DNA of 64,000 bases, taken from assembly GCA_964645655.1 (NCBI GenBank), contig CAZXZS010000003.1, positions 124,001 through 188,000 of the forward strand, read 5' to 3'. Both the position numbers and the translations under genes were made by a program. Within the stretch, counting starts at the first letter, position 1. Each line of letters begins with the position of its first letter. Origin of the DNA: JAGOUA01 sp964645655 (lineage in GTDB: Bacteria > Patescibacteriota > Patescibacteriia > 2-12-FULL-60-25). Under the pieces are notes generated by a model, which did no database searches, was not told where the DNA came from, and saw nothing but the letters and a program-made list of their open reading frames with translations. Of this stretch, positions 58,269 to 64,000 are shown piece after piece.

Positions 58269-58439
58269 ATGATCAGTATAGCGCATTTCTCGCAGCCCTC
58301 GAAAAATCTCGCTCAAGCCACCCATACCGAATGACCCAACGGCATCCAATACGCTTCTTTAGGAATTCCCCTTTCTCAAAAATCCAAATCCACCCTCCCC
58401 AAGTACCTCAATTTTTCACCTAGCCCATTTTACAAGATT

Positions 58440-58454
58440 TGTGTCGCACAATAT
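58440..58454 (+). repeat. TGTGTCGCACAATAT repeat 1
   Basis: Similar copies at 58509-58523 (TGTGTCGTACAATAT), 59812-59826 and 59828-59842 (TGTGTCGCATAATAT); the last two are in tandem, 16 bp apart. Protein-binding or iteron-like role is possible. Confidence 0.6.
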
Positions 58455-58508
58455 TATTATATTCATACATTCATATCAAATTTTTATCTATATTCATTCA
58501 TTTTCTAA

Positions 58509-58523
58509 TGTGTCGTACAATAT
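58509..58523 (+). repeat. TGTGTCGCACAATAT repeat 2
   Basis: TGTGTCGTACAATAT, one base different from repeat 1. Confidence 0.6.
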
Positions 58524-58543
58524 TTTTATAATTTTATTGCAAA

Positions 58544-58559
58544 TGTTTCACGTGAAACA
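58544..58559. promoter_or_regulatory. parS site 1
   Basis: TGTTTCACGTGAAACA, exact match to the ParB binding consensus. Confidence 0.92.
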
Positions 58560-58928
58560 CTTTGGCACTTTTGTTGGGATTTTTGATGCCGTGAGCGATT
58601 TTATCGAGCATTACCAGGATAATAAAAATGCACGAATCGTTTTCGTTCATTTATTCCCACGAAATATACATGTGCCTTACTCCGCCACCTATACGCACTC
58701 CATCAAACTCACACAAGCTCTCATACGATTTTTTTCACTCAAAACTACATCCACGATCAGTTCCGGAAGAAATAGAGTAGGAGACTTTGCCCACCTTAAG
58801 CTCACGTTTTCTACATCCATCCACTGGTACCGCATCCTTATATTCCATGATGGCCACCGTTGTTGAATTCGCCATGCGCCTCACACACGACTACGTCTCG
58901 ATCAATTTCGCATCCGATTTTTCGTCTA

Positions 58929-58944
58929 TGTTTCACGTGAAACA
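58929..58944. promoter_or_regulatory. parS site 2 (extended palindrome)
   Basis: Exact 16-bp parS; the palindrome extends to 28 bp (58923-58950) with CGTCTA/TAGACG. Confidence 0.92.
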
Positions 58945-59094
58945 TAGACGAACGCTCATGCACAAGGCCTGGATCGCATTTAATTAATTCATCACGGATG
59001 CATCCAAAGATTCGATTTCAGATCATGATTTTTTTCCACAATACTTCTTAACGCATGTTGATAACTTCTCATTCCTGTCTAAAAAATACGTCTA

Positions 59095-59110
59095 TGTTTC
59101 ACGTGAAACA
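59095..59110. promoter_or_regulatory. parS site 3
   Basis: Exact 16-bp parS match. Confidence 0.92.
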
Positions 59111-59179
59111 TTTCATATTTTCAATACCATTTTGAATAATTTATTCAAATTTTAAATGCTTTTGTCAAAAATAGAGAAA

Positions 59180-59195
59180 TGTTTCACGTGAAACA
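59180..59195. promoter_or_regulatory. parS site 4 (extended palindrome)
   Basis: Exact 16-bp parS; the palindrome extends to 36 bp (59170-59205) with AATAGAGAAA/TTTCTCTATT. Confidence 0.92.
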
Positions 59196-59233
59196 TTTCT
59201 CTATTTATTTAAAATTTCAAAACTTGAATTATT

Positions 59234-59242
59234 TGTGGATAA
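59234..59242 (-). promoter_or_regulatory. DnaA box
   Basis: TGTGGATAA, the reverse complement of the consensus TTATCCACA. Confidence 0.6.
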
Positions 59243-59621
59243 CTTTTCCGCACGAATACGTTTTATTCTATACTTCTTTGCCATATAACCACACCTACAC
59301 TGCGTATCCGTCATTCAGAGCGCTATAATTAGCTTGAATGAGTCGACACAAGATCACGGAACCGACTCTTTCCCATGCGCATCTACTACGCATACTCATC
59401 GAATCCATCGTCCTTGCGTAAATGAACCCTACCATCCCCGCTTCAAAGCATGGCCTGCCGTGCATGAACAGATCCGCCTCAATAAAGCAGCTAGGTGCTG
59501 GCCAGCCATAAACAAAGCACGCTCAAATTAACCATTATAACCGCTCGCGTTTCGTAGATTTAATCGATCTTGCCAGGGCTAGATGGGACCGTATCAACCG
59601 CGAGACAAATCGCACGATATC

Positions 59622-59649
59622 AAAAAACCCCTGTTAAAAGGGATTTTTT
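59622..59649 (-). terminator. terminator downstream of tRNA-Ala
   Basis: AAAAAACCCC...GGGATTTTTT stem just beyond the tRNA 3' end. Confidence 0.75.
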
Positions 59650-59651
59650 GA

Positions 59652-59727
59652 TGGTGGACCGAAGGGGAGTCGAACCCCTGACCTCTGCAATGCGAATGCA
59701 GCGCTCTACCAACTGAGCTATCGGCCC
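59652..59727 (-). tRNA. tRNA-Ala (anticodon CGC)
   Basis: 76 nt with encoded CCA. Acceptor GGGCCGA/TCGGTCC with G3-U70. Anticodon stem CTGCA/TGCAG, loop TTCGCAT. Standard D- and T-arms. Confidence 0.95.
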
Positions 59728-59754
59728 AATCTCATCGTGTTTTGATAAAGGTAT

Positions 59755-59770
59755 TGTTTCACGTGAAACA
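59755..59770. promoter_or_regulatory. parS site 5
   Basis: Exact TGTTTCACGTGAAACA, just upstream of the tRNA-Ala(CGC) gene. Confidence 0.92.
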
Positions 59771-59811
59771 TTTCCTAAATAGGCGAACAACCGTTTCCTG
59801 CCGACAATATA

Positions 59812-59842
59812 TGTGTCGCACAATATATGTGTCGCATAATAT
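59812..59842 (+). repeat. TGTGTCGCACAATAT repeats 3 and 4 (tandem)
   Basis: Two copies with a 16-bp period (59812-59826 and 59828-59842) between tRNA-Ala(CGC) and tRNA-Arg. Confidence 0.65.
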
Positions 59843-59848
59843 CGTGCA

Positions 59849-59923
59849 TGGTGTCTCCAAGTGGAATTGAACCACTGTCTAGGGCTTAGGAGTCCCTCGT
59901 TCTATCCGTTGAACTATGGAGAC
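59849..59923 (-). tRNA. tRNA-Arg (anticodon CCT)
   Basis: 75 nt with encoded CCA. Acceptor GTCTCCA/TGGAGAC, anticodon loop CTCCTAA, T-arm GTGGTTCAATTCCAC. Decodes AGG. Confidence 0.93.
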
Positions 59924-59978
59924 GGGCTCCGCGAGCTTACTCGCCGCTCCAGCGCCTGTCAACGCGATCATCCCCCTA

Positions 59979-60007
59979 TTGACGCGCCGCACGGTTTTTC
60001 TTATACT
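59979..60007 (+). promoter_or_regulatory. promoter of rpsT
   Basis: -35 TTGACG, 17-nt spacer, -10 TATACT. The -10 ends 13 nt before the ATG, so the leader would be about 6 nt with no ribosome site. Confidence 0.8.
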
Positions 60008-60020
60008 TCCTCCATTCTCT

Positions 60021-60287
60021 ATGCCGAATAAACACGCAGCCATCAAAGATTTGCGCAAAAACGAGCGCCGCGCGGCCCGCAACGCCCGCATGAAGACCCA
60101 CCTGAAGGCCTTGGACCGCCACTTCCAGGCGTTTTTGAAGGAAGGCAAGACCAAAGATGCCCAGGAGCTCTTGCAGAAATTCCAGCAGGCGCTGGGCAAG
60201 GCGGCAAAGAACGCCGTCATCCATGCCAACAAGGCGTCCCGCCGCCTCTCTTCGGCCCAACGCGCCTTGAAAAAGGCCGTCAAATAA
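60021..60287 (+). CDS. rpsT: 30S ribosomal protein bS20
   Basis: 88 residues, the usual size. Basic, helical, with the typical start MPNKHAAIKDLRKNERRAAR and AVIHANKASRRLSSAQRAL in the C-terminal half. Binds 16S rRNA. It lies next to the probable holA gene, a pairing seen in many bacteria. Read from its own promoter and nearly leaderless. Confidence 0.95.
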   Translation: MPNKHAAIKDLRKNERRAARNARMKTHLKALDRHFQAFLKEGKTKDAQELLQKFQQALGKAAKNAVIHANKASRRLSSAQRALKKAVK

Positions 60288-60296
60288 GAAACAAAA

Positions 60297-60318
60297 AAGA
60301 AGCCCCCGGCTTCTTTTT
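60297..60318. terminator. bidirectional terminator
   Basis: AAGAAGCC/GGCTTCTT hairpin with a T-run; serves rpsT and the convergent holA. Confidence 0.85.
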
Positions 60319-60329
60319 GTTTTATCGCA

Positions 60330-61184
60330 TCACTCCGTCGCATCACACATCAGAAGCGCAAACGAACTCGCATCCGTAACCCCGAGCCGCTGCGCCACCG
60401 TCGCCTCTATCGCGCGCTGCACGCGAGCCAGCAAGCGTGCCCGTCGCTCAGGAGGAAGACGCTGCCATTTCTTCTGCACAAAGGCCGGCATCCGCGGATC
60501 GGGTTGCTGCGCCATGACCCGCAATCCCTGGCGCGCCTGCTGCATAAGCAAGGGGAGCAGGTCCTCGTCTTCCGAAAAAACGTTCGTGGCCGCGGCCTCG
60601 GAGCCCAGCAGCGCATCGTCACTCTTCAGGAAGGGGGAAAGCTCCGGGGAAGCCAGGTCGGGGAGCGTCTTCGTCGCCTTCCAGCGCGGCAGGGCGTTCC
60701 AAAAGGCCCAGCTATCCCCTTCGATCTGGCGTGCGAACGTCAGCAAGATCGGTTCAAACTCGACCCCGCACTCCTGCGCCAGGCTAGAAGCGAATTTTTG
60801 AAAATCCGCCCCAGCCAAAACGGGATGGCGATAGACCCGAGAACGTTCCCATCCCGTCACGACCCGTTCCGCCTCCGGCGAAAGCTGTTCCTCCAGCGAA
60901 ATGACGATGCTCTGCTCGGGATCGCGCTGGAACAGCTTGCCGGCGCGCTCCCAATCGGGCTTCTTCCAGCTGGCGACGAGGCCCGTCGCCCGCAGGCACC
61001 GGCGCTGGGCAAATAGCCCCATCGCTCCGACGCGCTCGGCGATCGTCTCCACCGATTTGGCCGTCACGGTGAGCCGCTCGATCGAGAGCCCGCTCGGGTC
61101 GTATTTCTCGCGGTAGGCACGCTCCAACTCCTGCGCCTTGCGAAGCGCCTGGAACGAATCGGGACCGGTACAGACCAATAGCAT
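60330..61184 (-). CDS. holA: probable DNA polymerase III subunit delta
   Basis: 284 residues. The N-terminus (MLLVCTGPDSFQALRKAQEL) and the C-terminal all-helical part (LPLLMQQARQGLRVM, then LLARVQRAIEATVAQRLGVT) fit the clamp-loader delta subunit. Residues are divergent, so the call also rests on the rpsT neighbourhood. Promoter TTGCCG, 17 nt, TATAGT (minus, 61191-61196) with the -10 ending 6 nt before the ATG: leaderless. Confidence 0.7.
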   Translation of the reverse strand: MLLVCTGPDSFQALRKAQELERAYREKYDPSGLSIERLTVTAKSVETIAERVGAMGLFAQRRCLRATGLVASWKKPDWERAGKLFQRDPEQSIVISLEEQLSPEAERVVTGWERSRVYRHPVLAGADFQKFASSLAQECGVEFEPILLTFARQIEGDSWAFWNALPRWKATKTLPDLASPELSPFLKSDDALLGSEAAATNVFSEDEDLLPLLMQQARQGLRVMAQQPDPRMPAFVQKKWQRLPPERRARLLARVQRAIEATVAQRLGVTDASSFALLMCDATE

Positions 61185-61190
61185 GACTCG

Positions 61191-61219
61191 ACTATAGAGA
61201 GGGAAGCGACGCTCGGCAA
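61191..61219 (-). promoter_or_regulatory. promoter of holA
   Basis: Minus strand -35 TTGCCG (61214-61219), 17-nt spacer, -10 TATAGT (61191-61196). Confidence 0.8.
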
Positions 61220-61226
61220 ATGCACG

Positions 61227-61254
61227 AAAAACAGGCGCCTGTACGCCTGTTTTT
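61227..61254 (-). terminator. terminator of polA
   Basis: AAAAACAGGCG/CGCCTGTTTTT stem between polA and the holA promoter. Confidence 0.85.
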
Positions 61255-61271
61255 CATCCTGCCATCGTTGC

Positions 61272-63947
61272 CTACGATCGCTTCAGAACGATCATCTCCC
61301 CCCAATTTTGCCCAAATTTTGCGTCAACCACGAGCGGGACCCCGACGTCGGCGACCGTTTCCATCAATGTGCGCAACTTCGTGGCCAGCGTCTCCACTTC
61401 GCCGGTATCGACCTCAAAGACCAATTCATCGTGGACCTGCAGGAGTAGGCGCGCCGTCTTTGACCATTCAGGCAGCCTCTTGTCGATCTCGATCATGGCG
61501 AGCTTGAGGAGGTCGGCTTCGGTCCCTTGGATAGGCATGTTGATCGCCATGCGTTCGGCACGGGCGCGGATCATGGCGACGGGGGACTGCACGTCAGGGA
61601 CCGGTCGACGACGCCCGAACGCGGTCTCGACGTACCCATGCTCGCGCGCAAGCCCCTTTGTCGCGTCGAGATAGCGACGCAGGTCCTTGTAGACGCGGAA
61701 ATAGCGATCGATGAACTCCTTCGCTTCCGCCATCGTGACGCCGGCCCCTGTCGAGAGGCCGAACGCCCCTTGGCCATACAATACGCCGAAATTGACGGTC
61801 TTGGCGGCACGCCGCTGGTCCGCCGTCACCTCTTCCAACGGGATGTTCCACATGGCGGCCGCGGTCGTGCGGTGGATGTCCTGCCCCTCCGCGAAGGCCT
61901 TCAACAGGGCCTCGTCTTTCGCGAGGGCGGCCGCGAGGCGAAGCTCGATCTGCGCGTAGTCGCACGAGAGCAGGGAACGGCCGGGCGGCGCGATGAACGC
62001 CTTGCGGATGCGGCGGCCGTATTCCGTGCGGATGGGGATGTTCTGCAGGTTCGGATCCGTCGACGACAGGCGCCCGGTGGCGGCGATCGTCTGGTGGAAG
62101 GTGGTGTGGACGCGCGCATGCGTATCGGCAAGCGCCGGAAGCGGCTGGATATACGTCGAGAGGAGCTTCGCGACCTCACGGTACGCCTCGATCTGCTCGA
62201 TGATGGGATGTTGGCCGCGCAGCTTCTCCAATTCGCTGGATGCCGTCGAAAATCCGGTCTTGCCTTTCTTGATGTTCTGCGAAGGAAGCTTCAGGTCCTG
62301 AAACAGGACCTGCGCCAGCTGGATGGGGGAGGCAGGATTGAAGGCATGACCGACGCCTTGGCGCATCTCGTGTTCCAACCGCGTCTGCTCCGCCTGGAAC
62401 TCATTCGCCAGGCCAGCCAGATAGGGAAGGTCAATCATGATCCCTTCTTCCTCCATCTTGAACAGGACGGGGACCAACGGGCGTTCAAAGCGATCATATA
62501 ATGAAAGCAGGCCCTTTCCTTCCAATTCTCCCCGCAAGCGCTGCGCGAGCACGAGCATCGCCATCACTGAAACCGCAGGCGCGAGTGGCTCGGCATGCCC
62601 CAAATAGCGCGAGAACAGCTCGTCCCGTTTTGGCGCGGCAATGTTCGCTTCCAGCAGATAGGCGGCGATCTGCGTGTCAAAACCGACGTCCGTCAGCTCG
62701 ATGCCATGACGGGCCAAAAGATGAAACGCGTCTTTTGCCGCATGCATGACCAAGTCGCCCGCGCGGGCCTGGAGGGCAGCCGCGCAGGTTTTCTTGAAGC
62801 CTTTTTCGCGCCAAATCTCTTCACGAAGGTGAAGGATGCCTGTTTCGGTACCGATCCAGGTGTCCGGCGCAAGCATGTCACCGCCCGCATCGATGATCTC
62901 AAGGGCCAAGCGTCCGGGATGGCGACCCAGCCACGCACCCAACTCGGCACAAGATCCCACTTCTTCTCGCGTTGGGGTCGGCAGCGGAACCGGCGCGTGG
63001 GCCACGACCGTGCCGATCCCCGCCGAATAGGCGCCCGCACGGGCCATGGGGCTCTTTTCCTTCTTGGCCGCCGCAGCCCCCGCCTTCGTTTTCGGCAGGA
63101 GCGAACGAAACCCATATCGTTCCAAAAAGGCCACGAACGCCTCATCGAACGGGGTGAGCGGGGTGGGCGCGAGCCTCCAAGAGAGAGGGACGTCCGTCAT
63201 GATCGTCACCAGTTTCCGCCATTGCGGGATCTCCGCCTCGCCGGCGAGAAGGCATTCGCGTTGCCGCTTCGTCATCTCTGCCTTCGGGTCATGGGCGGCC
63301 TCAAGCAGCCCCTCGACGGTCCCAAAGCGCTCGAGCAGCTCTTTGGCGCCCTTTTCGCCGATCCCTTTCACGCCCGGGATATTATCGGACGTGTCGCCGC
63401 GCAAGATCTTGTAATCGATCATCTGCTTGGGCGTAAGGCCGAACAGGACCTTCATGGTCTCGGGCGTGACCGGTTGCAGGTCGGTCATCCCTTTCTTGAA
63501 AAGCTGGACCGTGATGTCCGGACTCACCATCTGCAGCAGGTCACGGTCACCGGTGTAGATCGTCACCGCCCAATCCTTGGCAGCTCCCTCCTTGGCGAGC
63601 GTCCCGATCAGGTCATCGGCCTCGAATCCCGATTGTTCCAACGACGGGACCCCCAACAGGCGCAACCCCTCCTGCAGCACCGGGATTTGCGCGTAGAGGT
63701 CGTCGGATTGCTTCTCGCGTTGCGCCTTATACGCCTCGAATGCCTCGTGGCGGAAGGTCGGATCCGCCGTATCCCAACAGGCCACGAAGGCTTCCGGCCG
63801 ATCGCGTTCAAGGACCTTCAGGACCGCCATCAGGACGCCGTAGACCGCGTTCACGACCATGCCATCCGGAGCCGTGAGCGGAGGCAGGGCATGCCAGGCA
63901 CGATGCAGGAGCGCATTCGCATCCAAGATGAACAGGCGTGGTTGCAT
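61272..63947 (-). CDS. polA: DNA polymerase I
   Basis: 891 residues. 5'-3' exonuclease domain (~1-285: FILDANALLHRAWHAL, TGDRDLLQMV and GVKGIGEKGAKELLE). A 3'-5' exonuclease-like domain (~320-480) whose first motif reads LALEIID instead of the D-x-E signature, so proofreading is probably lost. Polymerase domain (~500-891) with motif A LSCDYAQIELRLAAAL, motif B RRAAKTVNFGVLYGQG and motif C QVHDELVFEV. Roles are gap filling and RNA primer removal. Possible -10 TAGGCT lies 9 nt before the start. Confidence 0.96.
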   Translation of the reverse strand: MQPRLFILDANALLHRAWHALPPLTAPDGMVVNAVYGVLMAVLKVLERDRPEAFVACWDTADPTFRHEAFEAYKAQREKQSDDLYAQIPVLQEGLRLLGVPSLEQSGFEADDLIGTLAKEGAAKDWAVTIYTGDRDLLQMVSPDITVQLFKKGMTDLQPVTPETMKVLFGLTPKQMIDYKILRGDTSDNIPGVKGIGEKGAKELLERFGTVEGLLEAAHDPKAEMTKRQRECLLAGEAEIPQWRKLVTIMTDVPLSWRLAPTPLTPFDEAFVAFLERYGFRSLLPKTKAGAAAAKKEKSPMARAGAYSAGIGTVVAHAPVPLPTPTREEVGSCAELGAWLGRHPGRLALEIIDAGGDMLAPDTWIGTETGILHLREEIWREKGFKKTCAAALQARAGDLVMHAAKDAFHLLARHGIELTDVGFDTQIAAYLLEANIAAPKRDELFSRYLGHAEPLAPAVSVMAMLVLAQRLRGELEGKGLLSLYDRFERPLVPVLFKMEEEGIMIDLPYLAGLANEFQAEQTRLEHEMRQGVGHAFNPASPIQLAQVLFQDLKLPSQNIKKGKTGFSTASSELEKLRGQHPIIEQIEAYREVAKLLSTYIQPLPALADTHARVHTTFHQTIAATGRLSSTDPNLQNIPIRTEYGRRIRKAFIAPPGRSLLSCDYAQIELRLAAALAKDEALLKAFAEGQDIHRTTAAAMWNIPLEEVTADQRRAAKTVNFGVLYGQGAFGLSTGAGVTMAEAKEFIDRYFRVYKDLRRYLDATKGLAREHGYVETAFGRRRPVPDVQSPVAMIRARAERMAINMPIQGTEADLLKLAMIEIDKRLPEWSKTARLLLQVHDELVFEVDTGEVETLATKLRTLMETVADVGVPLVVDAKFGQNWGEMIVLKRS

Positions 63948-64000
63948 ATGCGATGAAGCCTAGCCGATGGTGAGGGTTTTTGCACGTCCAGACGACAACG

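Larger units (their letters stand above)
58269..59619. other. AT-rich, gene-free region with parS sites (probable origin-proximal region)
   Basis: About 1.35 kb clearly more AT-rich than the rest of the window. Contains four of the five parS sites, a perfect DnaA box (TGTGGATAA, 59234-59242), a near-match (TGTTGATAA, 59056-59064), TTTTTCCACA near 59030, and TGTGTCGCACAATAT-type repeats. No convincing gene; one 141-codon frame runs through a parS site and is rejected. Confidence 0.7.

Noticed and set aside
58441..58866. 141-codon frame in the AT-rich parS region
   Set aside because: It spans a parS site, has no ribosome site or promoter geometry, and its composition is that of noncoding DNA.

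Overview
The window looks like chromosomal DNA of a GC-rich member of the Candidate Phyla Radiation (Patescibacteria). This placement is an inference. It rests on a run of six small secreted VirB2-like proteins, large secreted FN3 and repeat proteins, a two-LysM M23 peptidase, a thrombospondin type 3 repeat protein, and a polA with a degenerate proofreading motif. TGA is used as a stop throughout (for example at the ATGA and GTGA gene overlaps), so the code is standard.

Layout. 1-1040: the end of an unidentified gene and a TrmB-family regulator. 1.1-27.7 kb: an accessory island of about 26 mostly unrecognised genes, all on the + strand. They are arranged in short transcription units, nearly all starting with the same promoter type (TTGACA, 16-17 nt, TGG/TGC-TAnnnT) and many ending in a T-run terminator. 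Several products are paralogues: four ~180-residue proteins at 7.7-11.1 kb, and four proteins at 16.7-21.7 kb that resemble DHH phosphoesterases, only the first of which keeps a DHH motif. Within the units, the gap after a stop codon usually holds two hairpins in immediate succession: a GC-rich stem, then 0-3 nt later a longer stem bounded by CCTC and GAGG. I find about 13 such pairs. A 1.5 kb gene-free, densely hairpinned stretch behind a strong promoter (21.9-23.5 kb) looks like a large non-coding RNA, and a second gene-free, structured stretch follows at 23.9-24.7 kb. No integrase, transposase or CRISPR array is visible.

27.8-58.3 kb is a conserved chromosomal part: a surface protein with Ca-binding repeats, ruvC, the pilin-like cluster, a NYN-domain protein with pnp, a DksA-type zinc-finger gene with lspA and comM, an M23/LysM peptidase, lipoproteins, an O-antigen-ligase-like TPR protein and large surface proteins. 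At 39.6-40.5 kb lies another gene-free structured stretch, possibly an RNA gene. 58.3-59.9 kb is AT-rich and holds five exact parS sites (TGTTTCACGTGAAACA), a perfect DnaA box and two tRNA genes; it is probably close to the replication origin. The window ends with rpsT, a probable holA and polA.

Two translation styles coexist. Many chromosomal genes have a -10 box exactly 6 nt before the start codon, which implies leaderless mRNAs: trmB, ruvC, holA, the 44974 lipoprotein and others. Most island genes have long leaders and strong AGGAG-type ribosome sites. The island therefore seems to follow its own expression logic, built from repeated promoters, duplicated leaders and paired hairpins.
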